Source of the DNA: JABSQH01 sp039177505
GTDB taxonomy: Bacteria > Actinomycetota > Acidimicrobiia > Acidimicrobiales > Ilumatobacteraceae
Direction: 5' to 3'
DNA length: 64,000 bases
Assembly (NCBI GenBank): GCA_039177505.1
Contig: JBCDFR010000013.1
Coordinates: 1-64,000 of the forward strand
In this document: positions 8,699 through 20,667 of the stretch, one piece after another
Layout of the letters: every line of letters starts with the position of its first letter
Position numbering within the stretch: position 1 is the first letter of the stretch
Position numbers and translations under genes: made by a program
The notes under the pieces: generated by a model
The model's input: only the letters and a program-made list of their open reading frames with translations
Told to the model about the DNA's origin: nothing
Databases searched by the model: none

Positions 8699-9964
8699 AT
8701 GAGCAACGACACGACGACGTCAACGAGCGAATCGAGCGGACCCGACACGGAACCGGTGACCGATTGGGCGACCGACTACGACATCTTCGATCCGGCCTAC
8801 ATCGAGAATCCGTACCCGATCTGGGACGAACTCCGCGAGCGCTGTCCGGTGGCCCACAGCGACCGCTGGGGCGGATCGATTCTGCCGACGCGTTACGAGG
8901 ATGTGTACGCCATCGCTCACGACATCGAGCGGTACCCGTCAGGGGGCGGCATCGCAGTCGTCCCGCTGTTGCCGCCGTCCGATGGCCAGTCGGGCGATGC
9001 GGCGGCCGGTCCAGTGCTCGCGCAGGGCGTGCCACCGATCAGCGCCGACCCGCCGCTGCATACGTGGACACGACGGCTGATCCTGCCGACCCTCAGCCCG
9101 GGCCGAGTCAAAGAGTACGAGCCGTTCACTCGTGAATTGTGCAGGCGTTTGGCCACCGAGATCGCCGAGCACGGATCGGGCGACGGTGCAGCCGGCTACG
9201 CCCAGCAGATTCCTGTCCGGGTCATCGGCCACCTCCTCGGCGTGTCCGAAGACATGGCACCGGTGTTCACCGAGTGGGTACGCGATGTGCTCGAGTTCGC
9301 CTACGACGTCGAGCGGCGCCAACGGGGCATCCAAGGGATTCTTGGATACCTACAGAGCGCGGTCGCCGAGCGCCGGGCCAATCCACAAGACGACTACCTG
9401 ACCGAGTTGATGGCCGCTGAGCACGACGGCGAGCCGATCACCGACGATGTCGTCCTGGGCATGTGCGCACTGCTGTTGATCGCCGGCATCGACACGACGT
9501 GGTCATCGATTGGCTCGACGATCTGGCATCTGGCGAAGCATCCCGACGACCGCGATCGCTTGATCGCTGAACCCGACCTCATGCCGACGGCGATCGAGGA
9601 GTTCCTCAGGGCGTACGCACCGGTCACGATGGCCCGACGGCTCCCAGATGGCGGTGAGTACAGCGGGTGCCCGATCGGCGCCGGTGAACGCATTCTGATG
9701 AACTTCCCCGGCGCCAACCGCGATCCCGAGGTGTTCGACGAGCCCGATCGCGTGATCCTCGACCGCCAGCAGAACCGTCACTTGGCGTTCGGTGCGGGCA
9801 TTCACCGATGCGCCGGATCGAACCTCGCCCGTATGGAGCTGCGCGTTGCTGTCGAGGAGTGGTTGGCGGCCATGCCGAGCTTCGAGATCGGCGACCCCGA
9901 CGGCGTCACGTGGGCCGGTGGCCAGGTACGCGGCCCACGCACCTTGCCGATTCGCGTCGGCTGA
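8699..9964 (+). CDS. Cytochrome P450
   Basis: 421 residues, usual bacterial length. The I-helix oxygen-binding motif AGIDTT is at about 261-266, the ExxR motif in EEFLRAYAP near 300, and the haem ligand loop FGAGIHRCAG at 364-373 with Cys371 as thiolate ligand. It is a soluble monooxygenase that needs separate ferredoxin and reductase partners; none are encoded beside it, so they must be elsewhere. The substrate cannot be assigned. GGAGAGAGG lies about 10 nt before the ATG. Confidence 0.95.
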   Translation: MSNDTTTSTSESSGPDTEPVTDWATDYDIFDPAYIENPYPIWDELRERCPVAHSDRWGGSILPTRYEDVYAIAHDIERYPSGGGIAVVPLLPPSDGQSGDAAAGPVLAQGVPPISADPPLHTWTRRLILPTLSPGRVKEYEPFTRELCRRLATEIAEHGSGDGAAGYAQQIPVRVIGHLLGVSEDMAPVFTEWVRDVLEFAYDVERRQRGIQGILGYLQSAVAERRANPQDDYLTELMAAEHDGEPITDDVVLGMCALLLIAGIDTTWSSIGSTIWHLAKHPDDRDRLIAEPDLMPTAIEEFLRAYAPVTMARRLPDGGEYSGCPIGAGERILMNFPGANRDPEVFDEPDRVILDRQQNRHLAFGAGIHRCAGSNLARMELRVAVEEWLAAMPSFEIGDPDGVTWAGGQVRGPRTLPIRVG

Positions 9965-10041
9965 GCGCTCCCACCGCCCCCACCGGTGAGCAAATCAGCC
10001 CCCGGTGGGCCCCTTCCCTCACCGCAGCGGCACTCGCTCGC

Positions 10042-10047
10042 TACGGT
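10042..10047 (+). promoter_or_regulatory. -10 box TACGGT, leaderless-type
   Basis: Ends 7 nt before the GTG at 10055; supports that start for the lipoprotein gene. Confidence 0.4.
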
Positions 10048-10054
10048 GCGAGCT

Positions 10055-10336
10055 GTGCGAATCGTGCGGCTCATCTCCCTGGTCGTGGCATCCGCGGGTA
10101 TCGCCGCGTGCTCGACGGAGTCGACTGAAGACATCGTGACGCGGACCCGCGCCGAGGTGTGGGTCGACGACCGAGGTGGCGACGTCGACGCGCTGGTCGA
10201 CCTGTGCGCTGTCGACGCCACCAGCGCAGCAGCGTTCGACGAGCTGGTCGAATCCATCACTCCGGACGCGTTGGCCGCGATGCAGTTCGCCTGCCCGGTG
10301 CTGGGTGACCTCGTCGCGCTCGAAGTCGAGCAATAG
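10055..10336 (+). CDS. Small lipoprotein of unknown function
   Basis: 93 residues: short basic start, hydrophobic helix, lipobox IAAC with lipidated Cys19, then an acidic mature part of about 75 residues. The mature part contains three more Cys and resembles short actinobacterial lipoproteins without known function (DALVDLCAVDATSAAAFDELV). The GTG start gives a compact signal peptide and fits the -10 box just upstream. The next gene starts 167 bp downstream on the same strand. Confidence 0.72.
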   Translation: MRIVRLISLVVASAGIAACSTESTEDIVTRTRAEVWVDDRGGDVDALVDLCAVDATSAAAFDELVESITPDALAAMQFACPVLGDLVALEVEQ

Positions 10337-10503
10337 TCGGCCGCCAGGGGCCCGACGCCACCAGCGGGCACAGCAGGGCTACGTTCGCCTACCTGGACAC
10401 CCTGGAACTGCCGACTCGCGCACGCGACGCAACCATCGTCGACGTACGCGGGCGGAATCGAACCGTACGACCACGTTCGCGGCCGTCGACGTCGCTGCGC
10501 GTC

Positions 10504-10950
10504 GTGATCGGACTCGTCGCCGCGCTCGGTGCGATGTCAGTCATCGCGCTGATGCTGTCGGATCGTGCGCCGGGTGTGCTCCGCCAAGTGTTCGGCCCCG
10601 CGGCAGAACGCCTGTCGAATCGCATCGATGCCAGCGCCCGACTGCCGTCGACCGAGCAACTTCCGCAGAGCGATTTCCTCGTCCACGTCGGGCTATGGGC
10701 AGCCATCACCGTACTGGTCGGACTGACCGTGTGGACATGGCGTGGCCTGGTGGTTGGCGGCGTGGGCGTGCTCACGCTGAGCGCGTTCGTCGAGGTGGCG
10801 CAGGGCCGCTACTCGACGACTCGCGCCGTCGAGACCAGCGACGTACTCGCAAACGCCGTCGGCGTTGTCGCTGGGATGACAGCTGCAGCGGCCGCCTACC
10901 TGGCGTGGAGCGCCGTGGCTGCGGGCTGCGCACGGCTGCGCCGGCCCTGA
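10504..10950 (+). CDS. VanZ-like membrane protein
   Basis: 148 residues with four hydrophobic helices. The second half carries the VanZ pattern: SAFVEVAQGRYSTTRAVETSDVLANAVGVVAG, in which the Glu, Gln, Arg, Asp and Asn of the family are conserved (shown here only as spaced positions within 10781-10880). VanZ proteins are membrane-bound and can lower sensitivity to teicoplanin-like drugs, but most members have no known job. The GTG at 10504 is the only available start; the same frame stays open upstream to about 10336 without a start codon. Confidence 0.7.
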   Translation: MIGLVAALGAMSVIALMLSDRAPGVLRQVFGPAAERLSNRIDASARLPSTEQLPQSDFLVHVGLWAAITVLVGLTVWTWRGLVVGGVGVLTLSAFVEVAQGRYSTTRAVETSDVLANAVGVVAGMTAAAAAYLAWSAVAAGCARLRRP

Positions 10951-10960
10951 GGGCAGACCG

Positions 10961-11428
10961 CTACGCGCTGCGGCGGGACAGCACCGCAACCGGGATGTTG
11001 CGGTCGGTGAGCTCTTGATACGACGCGAAGTCGGGGTACGCCGCGCAGGCGATCTGCCAGCACTCTGCCTTTTCGTCGCCGTCGACCTCGCGAGCGTCGA
11101 CGGCCCAACGTTCGGCGCCGACCTGCACCTCACCGCCGCCGGCTGCCATCAAGTTCTTGTACCAGTTCGGCGTGTCGACGTTCCCGGCATTCGAGCCGAC
11201 GACGACCAGGTCCTCGTCTCGTCGTGCCAACATCAGCATCACCGGTCGCGGCTCGCCACTGGTACGCCCGACGACATCGAGCAAGAACACATCCATCCCC
11301 CGAAACGAGGCACCCTTCTTGCCGTCGCTGCTGCGGTACCGCTCGACATGGCTCTTGGTCATGCGGCGTCCGAGGCCGGGGGTGTAGCGACTTGCCAGGT
11401 TGGCCATTCGGCCGCTGATGGTGGGCAT
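10961..11428 (-). CDS. Nitroreductase/deazaflavin-dependent oxidoreductase (Ddn-like)
   Basis: 155 residues of the F420-dependent Ddn/DUF385 family, a split beta-barrel that reduces substrates with F420H2. Seen: the N-terminal helix with SHVERYRSSDGKKG, the central VVGRTSGEPRPV strand turn, and VVGSNAGNVDTPNWYKNL, the usual cofactor-site block of this family. The function fits an actinobacterium that makes F420. It ends 10 bp from the convergent VanZ-like gene. Confidence 0.88.
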   Translation of the reverse strand: MPTISGRMANLASRYTPGLGRRMTKSHVERYRSSDGKKGASFRGMDVFLLDVVGRTSGEPRPVMLMLARRDEDLVVVGSNAGNVDTPNWYKNLMAAGGGEVQVGAERWAVDAREVDGDEKAECWQIACAAYPDFASYQELTDRNIPVAVLSRRSA

Positions 11429-11434
11429 GTCGAG

Positions 11435-11440
11435 ACCGTA
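11435..11440 (-). promoter_or_regulatory. -10 box TACGGT, leaderless-type
   Basis: On the minus strand, ending 6 nt before the ATG at 11428 of the Ddn-like gene. Confidence 0.4.
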
Positions 11441-11482
11441 GTCGCCGCCGCGGTACCGGCGGTCCGGGCCGCCGCAACGGCG

Positions 11483-12277
11483 TCAGCCGTCGACGCGCTG
11501 ACGGGCTTCGTTGAGCAGCTCGATCACTGCCGGCCGGGCTTGATCGGCATTCGAGAGCGGCGTACCGAACGGCACCCTCGCCATACGCGGTCCCGCCGGA
11601 GTCTCGGCGGTGAGTGTGACGCCGTAGCGGTCGATGCCGACCATGGTGGCATCGGTCGCGTCGTCGAGACCCGCAAGCACCTGAGCGTACATCACGTTGG
11701 CATCGCGATGATCGTCGTTCATGTGTTCGACCACCGGTCCGGCCACGTCGGCCAGCGGGTCGACCTCCGCATCGCGGTATCCGTCGGCGGTAACCCAACT
11801 CATGTGGCCGAAGCCACCGACGTAGCGCACCGACTCTGTGTTCAGACGCCAGAAGCCGAAGTCGGTGAAGTCGGCGTAGTAGCTGGCGTACGGATGCACC
11901 TCGAGATAGCGGTCGCGTAGCTCGCCGGGCGCATCGAGCAGCTCCAGCCGCCCGACCATCGTCAGCCGGGCCTTGCCGAGCGGATCGCCATCGCCGGCGA
12001 GATCGACCACGAGCAGGCTGACGCGATCGTCACCGCGGGCATTGACCGTGTGCTCGGCCATTTCACTGATCAAAACGATCGGTGTGCCGAGCGCGTCGGT
12101 GGCGTACGACACCACGCTGCCATAGGGGTAGCCCTCGGCGGTGAGTGTCGACAGTGTCGCCATCCGATTGGCCGCCACCAGCGTGCGCGACAACTCGGCG
12201 TCGCTCGGAAACGACGCCGGGTCGCCCGCAATGGGCGGCCCTGCTTGCCCGCCGCCGTGTTCCTTGGGTCGTGCCAT
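11483..12277 (-). CDS. HugZ-type pyridoxamine-phosphate-oxidase-like protein with DUF2470
   Basis: 264 residues. The N-terminal split-barrel domain (about 25-165, RMATLSTLTAEGYPYGSVV, then GKARLTMVGRLELL) is the FMN- or haem-binding fold of the PNPOx superfamily. The C-terminal domain (about 170-255, VVEHMNDDHRDANVMYA) is DUF2470, as in HugZ haem-utilisation proteins and related chloroplast proteins. A role with haem or another tetrapyrrole is likely, but the residues do not prove it. The ATG at 12277 has a GGGGGAG element at good spacing; a GTG two codons earlier is possible. Confidence 0.85.
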   Translation of the reverse strand: MARPKEHGGGQAGPPIAGDPASFPSDAELSRTLVAANRMATLSTLTAEGYPYGSVVSYATDALGTPIVLISEMAEHTVNARGDDRVSLLVVDLAGDGDPLGKARLTMVGRLELLDAPGELRDRYLEVHPYASYYADFTDFGFWRLNTESVRYVGGFGHMSWVTADGYRDAEVDPLADVAGPVVEHMNDDHRDANVMYAQVLAGLDDATDATMVGIDRYGVTLTAETPAGPRMARVPFGTPLSNADQARPAVIELLNEARQRVDG

Positions 12278-12356
12278 CTCCACTCCCCCGCTTCAGATGC
12301 CGCCGACCGACGGGCCGTCGTCGGGGGAAGAACGAACCGGTGTCACGAGGCGCAGT

Positions 12357-12545
12357 CTATGGTGCGGCAATCGCCACGCCATCGAGATGCGCATGGCCGA
12401 TCGCGACCGTTGCAGGGGCGGGCGCGAGCGCCGACGATGGCGACGTCGCCCGGTTGAGCGCGAAGCTCAAGAGCAGTGCGACCCCGCAGATGATGAGGCC
12501 GATCGCCGCTCCGGCGACAACTGGGAGAGCGGTGGACTGCTTCAT
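12357..12545 (-). CDS. Small single-pass membrane protein
   Basis: 62 residues: short N terminus (MKQSTALP), one strong hydrophobic helix at about 8-30, then an Ala/Pro-rich tail. AAGGAA stands 7 nt before the ATG, which supports a real gene. No family recognised. Confidence 0.6.
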   Translation of the reverse strand: MKQSTALPVVAGAAIGLIICGVALLLSFALNRATSPSSALAPAPATVAIGHAHLDGVAIAAP

Positions 12546-12687
12546 CGCGGATTCCTTTCGTGTGCACGGATGCCATCAATCAACCATCACGCACCTGTGC
12601 AGTGCCTGAGCGACACCTGAGAGCTGGGTTCGCGCGGGCCGGTCACGTCGGCCTCGCCATCGGCACCGCCGAAGGCGGCTCGTTCCT

Positions 12688-13503
12688 TCAGGGCGCCGCC
12701 ACCACGGCGCCAGGCGCCTGGAGGAAGTCGGTGATCGCAGCGAACGCGGCGCGGTCCTGGATCATGAACATGTGCCCACCGTCGAAGATCCGCAGCGATG
12801 CGTTCGGCATCCGTTCGGCGAGTAGCTCGGAGTTGGCCACAGGCGCGATGTCGTCGAACTCTCCAGCGCACACCAGGGTCCGATGCTCGATCGAGGGCAG
12901 GTCGGCGACCACGTCATGGCCCTTGCGGGCACCCATCTGGCGCGCCAGACCCGCGAGACGTTGCGGGTCGGGCGGTCGCAACGACTGCTCGCGGATGCGT
13001 GCGTAGTACGCGCCGAGCCCAGGGATCGGCTCGTCGGCATCAGGGTCGTACCGGCGGTCGGTCAGCCGGCACCGCTCGGCGAATGCATCCTCTGCACTCA
13101 GACGAGCAAGCCGGTGCAGTGGATACGACGGCGCCTCACCACCGGGCGACGTGCAACAGAGCACGAGCCGGTCGATGAGGTCGGGGTGACGAACCGCCAG
13201 ATTGAGCGCGACCATCCCGCCGAAGCTCGTACCGACGATATGACAGCGGCTCCACCCCATCGAGGAGATGAGCGCTGCCGCGTCGTCGGCATAGTCGGCC
13301 ATCGTGTAGGTCCCATCTGGGCTGGAGGTCTGCCCGAGCCCGCGTTGGTCGTAGTGCAGCACTTCGAATGCGCGGTTGAGCGGGATCACCCCCGGCGGCG
13401 ATTCGCGCAAGTCGTTCCCCGAACCGCTGATGTTCAACACCGGCGGGCCTGCTCCGTGTCGCTCGAAATACACATCGATGTCGTTGACCGAGACAAAGGG
13501 CAC
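12688..13503 (-). CDS. Alpha/beta-hydrolase fold protein
   Basis: 271 residues. Nucleophile elbow GTSFGG (Ser93), probable acid D217/D218 in CAGEFDDIAPV, and base His244 in DGGHMF form a complete catalytic triad. The oxyanion region SGSGNDLRES and the YDQRGLGQTS strand are typical of the 3-oxoadipate enol-lactonase/haloperoxidase-like branch, but the substrate is not clear. The GTG at 13503 is chosen because the frame further upstream runs antisense to the DUF5995 gene. The 226-bp gap to that gene must hold the divergent promoters. Confidence 0.88.
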   Translation of the reverse strand: MPFVSVNDIDVYFERHGAGPPVLNISGSGNDLRESPPGVIPLNRAFEVLHYDQRGLGQTSSPDGTYTMADYADDAAALISSMGWSRCHIVGTSFGGMVALNLAVRHPDLIDRLVLCCTSPGGEAPSYPLHRLARLSAEDAFAERCRLTDRRYDPDADEPIPGLGAYYARIREQSLRPPDPQRLAGLARQMGARKGHDVVADLPSIEHRTLVCAGEFDDIAPVANSELLAERMPNASLRIFDGGHMFMIQDRAAFAAITDFLQAPGAVVAAP

Positions 13504-13716
13504 ACCCGGATGCTCGCCGACCACCGCAAGCGCGAGCGAGTCGATCAGTCGACGCCCCGATCCGAAATACCGCGAGATACGTGCGCTATTCGCACGTGAT
13601 CGCGGACAGAACCGTGCCGCGGACAGAAACCAACACGCCGAATCGGTCCGTCCAGCCGAGCGCCACGGGTGACGACGGCGCGCAGGTGACAGCGACAACG
13701 CTCGGCGATCGTGCAC

Positions 13717-13722
13717 TACCGT
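13717..13722 (+). promoter_or_regulatory. -10 box TACCGT, leaderless-type
   Basis: Ends 7 nt before the GTG at 13730, supporting that start of the DUF5995 gene. Confidence 0.4.
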
Positions 13723-13729
13723 CTCTCTG

Positions 13730-14449
13730 GTGCTCGGCGACGTCACCGAAGCGCTCCGGACGACTGCGCTTGCGGCGCCCGACGCACGCGGCCACTTCGC
13801 CGCAATGTACGCCCGAGTGACCGACCGCGTGGATCGACACATCGCGGCCGGACGGTTCGATGACGAGCAGCGCATGGACCGGTTCGTCCGGGCGTTCGCC
13901 GACTGGTACCTCGCTCCGATCGCCCGCACCCGGCCGATGCCGTCGTGTTGGCAGGCGGCGTACGACGTCGCCAACGACGACTTGATCGTTGTGCAGCACC
14001 TCCTCCTCGGCATCAATGCACACGTCAATCACGATCTCCCGCAGGTGGTCGTGGAGTTGGCGGCGCAGGAACAGACGGTGCATGCCCTGCAGCGCGACTT
14101 CGACGCGGTCAACGACGTCCTGGCCGAGGTGCAACCCGCGGTACTTCGGGACCTTGGACGCGTGTCGGGGCTGACTCAGGTGGCCGCGTTGTACGGCGGC
14201 AGCCACCTGTTCAGGTTTTCGCTGCAACGCGCTCGTGCACAGGCGTGGGACACCGCCGTTCGGCTCCACGGCATGTCGCAGAGCGCCCGCCGCGACGAAG
14301 TGGTCGAGCTCGATCGAGTGGTGACGGCGATCGCGTACCTCGTGTCGAAGCCGACACTGCCGCTGTCGTGGCTGCTACCGATCGTGCGGTGGCTGGAGGT
14401 CTCCGACTCCGCTGAGGTCACGCGCCGCCTGCTCGGTCCGCTGCAGTAG
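13730..14449 (+). CDS. DUF5995 family protein
   Basis: 239 residues, mostly helical. The stretch HLLLGINAHVNHDLP (about 90-104) is the hallmark of this uncharacterised family; its His98, Asn100, His101 and Asp102 look like a metal or catalytic site. No signal peptide and no membrane segment. Biological role unknown. Followed after 145 bp by the patatin gene on the same strand. Confidence 0.82.
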   Translation: MLGDVTEALRTTALAAPDARGHFAAMYARVTDRVDRHIAAGRFDDEQRMDRFVRAFADWYLAPIARTRPMPSCWQAAYDVANDDLIVVQHLLLGINAHVNHDLPQVVVELAAQEQTVHALQRDFDAVNDVLAEVQPAVLRDLGRVSGLTQVAALYGGSHLFRFSLQRARAQAWDTAVRLHGMSQSARRDEVVELDRVVTAIAYLVSKPTLPLSWLLPIVRWLEVSDSAEVTRRLLGPLQ

Positions 14450-14499
14450 CGAGTACGGGACAGCGATCGCCGCTGCGCACACGGAGGCCAGAATGTGAG

Positions 14500-14527
14500 T
14501 TGACTCCCTCGCCTGGTCGCGTACCGT
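14500..14527 (+). promoter_or_regulatory. Sigma-70 type promoter before the patatin gene
   Basis: TTGACT at 14500-14505 and TACCGT at 14522-14527 with a 16-bp spacer. The predicted start lies about 60 nt before the ATG at 14595, leaving room for the AAAGGGGA ribosome site. Confidence 0.45.
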
Positions 14528-14594
14528 GTCAATCGGGACGGATGTGGCCGGCCGAGCGGTCGGCCGTATTGGTGCAGTTGCAAAGGGGAACCCA

Positions 14595-15593
14595 ATGCCA
14601 GAGGAGTCGAAGGCCGACGTCGTGCTGGAGGGCGGGGGCGTCAAAGGGATCGCGCTCGTCGGCGCTCTCAGCGTGTTGATGGACGCCGGCTACGCCTTTC
14701 CGCGCGTTGCCGGCACGTCAGCTGGCGCAATCGTCGGAGCGCTCGTCGCGGCCGGTATGCCGGCTGAGCGGATGAAGTCGATCATGGCACAGACCGACTA
14801 TCGGCGATTCCAGGACGAGTCGTGGCTCGATGCACTGCCGGGTGGCAAGATCATCTCGATCCTGAAAGATGCCGGCATCTACGAAGGCGAGTATCTGCGC
14901 ACGTGGCTCGCCGAGACTCTCGGTGACGTGCAGACGTTTGGCGACCTCGCCCTCCCTGAAGACGCCACCTCTTCACTCCCTCCGGACCAGCGGTACCGGC
15001 TCGTCGTCAACGTGTCTGACGTGTCGCTCGGTCAGCTTGTGCGATTCCCGTGGGACTACCAGCGCTTCTACGGGCTCGCCCCAAGCGAGCAACGCATCGC
15101 CGATGCAGTCCGCGCTTCGATGTCCATCCCATTCTTCTTCGAACCGGCGACGCTGGAGTACGAGCGAACCGAATCGGGCGCGCCGAAGAAGGTCCGCTCG
15201 ACGCTTGTCGACGGAGGCATGCTGTCGAACTTCCCCGTCGACATCTTCGATCGCACCGATGGCCAGGCACCGCGATGGCCAACGTTTGGCATCAAGCTCT
15301 CGAGCAAACCCGACGCGATCGCGGCGCGGTTTCCAGACGACGTCGGCGGACCGATCGACCTCACCAAAGCAATGATCACGACGATGACGAGCTTTCGCGA
15401 CGCGATGCACATCAACCGCGCAGAGGTCATCGCCCGCACGATCTTCGTCGACACGTTGGGGGTCGGTGCGACCGACTTCGATATCGACCAAGCCACGCAA
15501 GACGCGCTGTTCCAGAGCGGTGTTTCGGCGGCCCAGAAGTTCCTCGGCGAGTGGAGCTTCGATGCGTATGTCCGGGAGTTCCGAACTCCATAG
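14595..15593 (+). CDS. Patatin-like phospholipase
   Basis: 332 residues. It holds the patatin catalytic parts: oxyanion glycines GGGVKG at 13-18, nucleophile GTSAG with Ser42, and the catalytic Asp206 in DGGMLSNFP. It therefore probably hydrolyses acyl chains from phospholipids or related lipids. No signal peptide is seen, so it acts inside the cell or is exported by other means. AAAGGGGA precedes the ATG at 14595; an in-frame ATG at 14526 would add 23 residues and overlap the promoter. Confidence 0.92.
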   Translation: MPEESKADVVLEGGGVKGIALVGALSVLMDAGYAFPRVAGTSAGAIVGALVAAGMPAERMKSIMAQTDYRRFQDESWLDALPGGKIISILKDAGIYEGEYLRTWLAETLGDVQTFGDLALPEDATSSLPPDQRYRLVVNVSDVSLGQLVRFPWDYQRFYGLAPSEQRIADAVRASMSIPFFFEPATLEYERTESGAPKKVRSTLVDGGMLSNFPVDIFDRTDGQAPRWPTFGIKLSSKPDAIAARFPDDVGGPIDLTKAMITTMTSFRDAMHINRAEVIARTIFVDTLGVGATDFDIDQATQDALFQSGVSAAQKFLGEWSFDAYVREFRTP

Positions 15594-15737
15594 GTCATCG
15601 GCGACCGGATCACGCTGCGAGTGGTCCGCCAGGCGAGTTGGCAGCGCATCGTCCGCAGCGCAAGCACGCGTTCGCGAACGCGCCTATGGTCCCGGAGTCG
15701 GGATACTCCGGCAGCGGGCGCGACGAAGAGGACAGGT

Positions 15738-19145
<3,408 letters not shown>

Positions 19146-19170
19146 CGCAGAGTCGGGGACGTCACCATCG

Positions 19171-19199
19171 GGGGCAGGCGCAGCGATCGCGTCTGCCCC
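19171..19199 (+). terminator. Terminator-like hairpin after the nuclease gene
   Basis: An 11-bp inverted repeat (GGGGCAGGCGC and GCGTCTGCCCC, one G-U pair) around a 7-nt loop, 26 bp after the stop. There is no U tract, as is common in high-GC actinobacteria. Confidence 0.5.
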
Positions 19200-19256
19200 G
19201 GAACGAAAGTGGCGACGAGCCCACAGCTTCCAGCTCGAGGCTGAGGCATGCGGTTG

Positions 19257-19298
19257 TGGAGCTAAGGGGAATCGAACTCCTGACCTCTTCCATGCCAT
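19257..19298. repeat. Left attachment site: displaced 3' fragment of tRNA-Ala
   Basis: Matches the tRNA-Ala gene from the first base of the anticodon loop to the discriminator base; only 19268 differs (g here, a at 22974). That change breaks one T-stem pair, so the fragment could not work as a tRNA half and is no longer under selection. It has no 5' half. Confidence 0.85.
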
Positions 19299-19389
19299 TC
19301 CCGGCTCGGTTGTGGAATGAGTGGAATCTGATGGAGTGAGACGGACTGTGGCGCGGAGCGCGGCTCAGAACTGCACTCCGAATGGACGC

Positions 19390-19399
19390 AATTGGCACG
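19390..19399. promoter_or_regulatory. Candidate integrase arm-type site, left
   Basis: AATTGGCACG, 92 bp inside the left core repeat. The same 10-mer occurs at 22871-22880, inside the right end, in the same orientation. Confidence 0.4.
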
Positions 19400-19414
19400 C
19401 ACAGTGGTCGCTGA

Positions 19415-19603
19415 TTCGATACGAACACACGTTCGCCGCGACACTCAAACGATGCCGAACCAGCTCCCACGCTCGACTGGAAGAAGCCAGTCACCGGCAA
19501 ACAGCTCACCATCGGGGACGTCAACGCCATCATCGCCCAGGTCGAGGACATCCGCGTCCCGACCACGAGCTTCGGTCTCCCCAAATTTCCCACCAACCAT
19601 TGA
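19415..19603 (+). pseudogene. Orphan 3' coding fragment near the left end
   Basis: A 62-codon open stretch ending in a stop at 19601-19603. From about 19463 on it has the strong third-position G/C bias of a real gene (LDWKKPVTGKQLTIGDVNAI, then AQVEDIRVPTTSFGLPKF). It has no ATG, GTG or TTG and is closed by a stop just upstream. It therefore looks like the tail of a lost gene, perhaps at a deletion joint. I do not recognise the family. Confidence 0.4.
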
Positions 19604-19913
19604 CGTTGTAATCACAATTCTTGTCGAGTTTGTACGCGACCGGGTGCGGCCACGCTTCTCCCGGATGCGCCCACTGCGCCGAGAGCACGCAGTTGGCTGG
19701 ATTGTTGGCAGCAGCCTGCGTAGGTCCGTCGCCCTCCGGGGATCCCGCCGACTCCATTGATGTTGATGGCCCCTCGTCAATCGTCTGATCATCGACGGGC
19801 ACTGCCGATGCACTTGCTGGATTCACGACAACCGAGCCGACGACGACCACCGAGAGAACTCCGAGCCAACCCAGCCACAAACGGTGTGGGCAACCTTCCT
19901 GCGTGCTTTTCAT
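19530..19913 (-). CDS. Small secreted protein, C-terminus uncertain
   Basis: 127 residues. The ATG at 19913 is followed by a long signal peptide (hydrophobic core VLSVVVVGSVVV, cleavage near PASASA), an acidic Ser/Glu-rich stretch and a part with Cys and Trp (WAHPGEAWPHPVAYKLDKNC). The last 25 codons run antisense to the orphan fragment 19415-19603 and lose the third-position bias, so the present end may be read-through after a rearrangement. Function unknown. Confidence 0.45.
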   Translation of the reverse strand: MKSTQEGCPHRLWLGWLGVLSVVVVGSVVVNPASASAVPVDDQTIDEGPSTSMESAGSPEGDGPTQAAANNPANCVLSAQWAHPGEAWPHPVAYKLDKNCDYNVNGWWEIWGDRSSWSGRGCPRPGR

Positions 19914-20091
19914 CGGCCGGCACACTTTTGCACCGAATCTCAGCTGCACCTATGGACAACCAAAAAGGAACCTGTGACTCGAAAGAGCCCCCGCCGTCTC
20001 ACGCCACGAAGGGCAGAGACAGCGGGGGCTCGATGAGGAGATCGTTGATTGTGCGGGTGGGTTCTACCCGGGTGCTCGGACGAGCGAAGAC

Positions 20092-20277
20092 TCAGCAACC
20101 AGTCCGAATAGAAGCAACCCCGCAGAAGGGCTTTTTCCACCAGCTGCTCGTGGATGCGACGGGCTCCTCGACAGTCGACGTAGCGACTTCTTCAACGGGC
20201 ATGGTGGCGCTCGCCGACCCAGCCGAAAGCGATGCAGCAGCAACCACACCAACGACAATGACTCTCACAGATCTCAT
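20092..20277 (-). CDS. Very small secreted protein
   Basis: 61 residues: MRSVRV, a hydrophobic core and a signal-peptidase site near AGSASA, leaving a mature peptide of about 38 residues with two Cys (KKPFCGV and the final Cys). A TTG three codons earlier is an alternative start. No family recognised. The signal peptide resembles that of the 19530-19913 protein in layout only. Confidence 0.45.
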   Translation of the reverse strand: MRSVRVIVVGVVAAASLSAGSASATMPVEEVATSTVEEPVASTSSWWKKPFCGVASIRTGC

Positions 20278-20352
20278 CGCGGCCAACTTACGGCGGGTCG
20301 ACCTGTGCGAGTCCTGAACGGAACCCGAATACCGGCTAATCGCTCGGGCGAG

Positions 20353-20667
20353 CTACTCGAGCGGCGAGTACTCCGGCGGCGTCGGGCCCAGCTTTGGTGA
20401 CGAGTCAGGTGGGAGCACGCCGCGTTTGGCTTTGTCGAGCACCGGGGTGACCCGCCGGACGATCGCCACCGCGACCGTCAACACGGTGCCCGTCGCAGCC
20501 AGTGCTCCCACAACCCAGCCGACAGCCGGATTGCCCGGCAGGAACGGGCGTAGCTGACTGATCCCGATCGACACGACAACACCCGCAGCCGTCAACTGCG
20601 CCGGTGCTGCGTGGAGAATCGTCGACCACCACTCACGGTTCGTGACCTTGTTCCACAAGTTCTTCAT
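20353..20667 (-). CDS. Holin-like small membrane protein
   Basis: 104 residues: an amphipathic Trp-containing start (MKNLWNKVTNREWW), two hydrophobic helices at about 25-45 and 52-70, and a charged Lys/Pro-rich tail. Size, topology and place beside coiled-coil and phage-fibre-like genes fit an actinophage holin, which would open the membrane during lysis. This is inference from layout; no endolysin is present. Its ATG overlaps the stop of the coiled-coil gene (ATGA), and two copies of a strong Shine-Dalgarno site stand before it. Confidence 0.55.
   Translation of the reverse strand: MKNLWNKVTNREWWSTILHAAPAQLTAAGVVVSIGISQLRPFLPGNPAVGWVVGALAATGTVLTVAVAIVRRVTPVLDKAKRGVLPPDSSPKLGPTPPEYSPLE

Noticed and set aside
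12688..14028. Longer version of the alpha/beta hydrolase from an ATG at 14028
   Set aside because: The added 175 residues are antisense to the DUF5995 gene and unlike any hydrolase N terminus.
19257..19320. Second tRNA-Ala gene
   Set aside because: Only the 3' part is present, with a broken T-stem pair and no 5' half; it is the displaced attachment-site copy.
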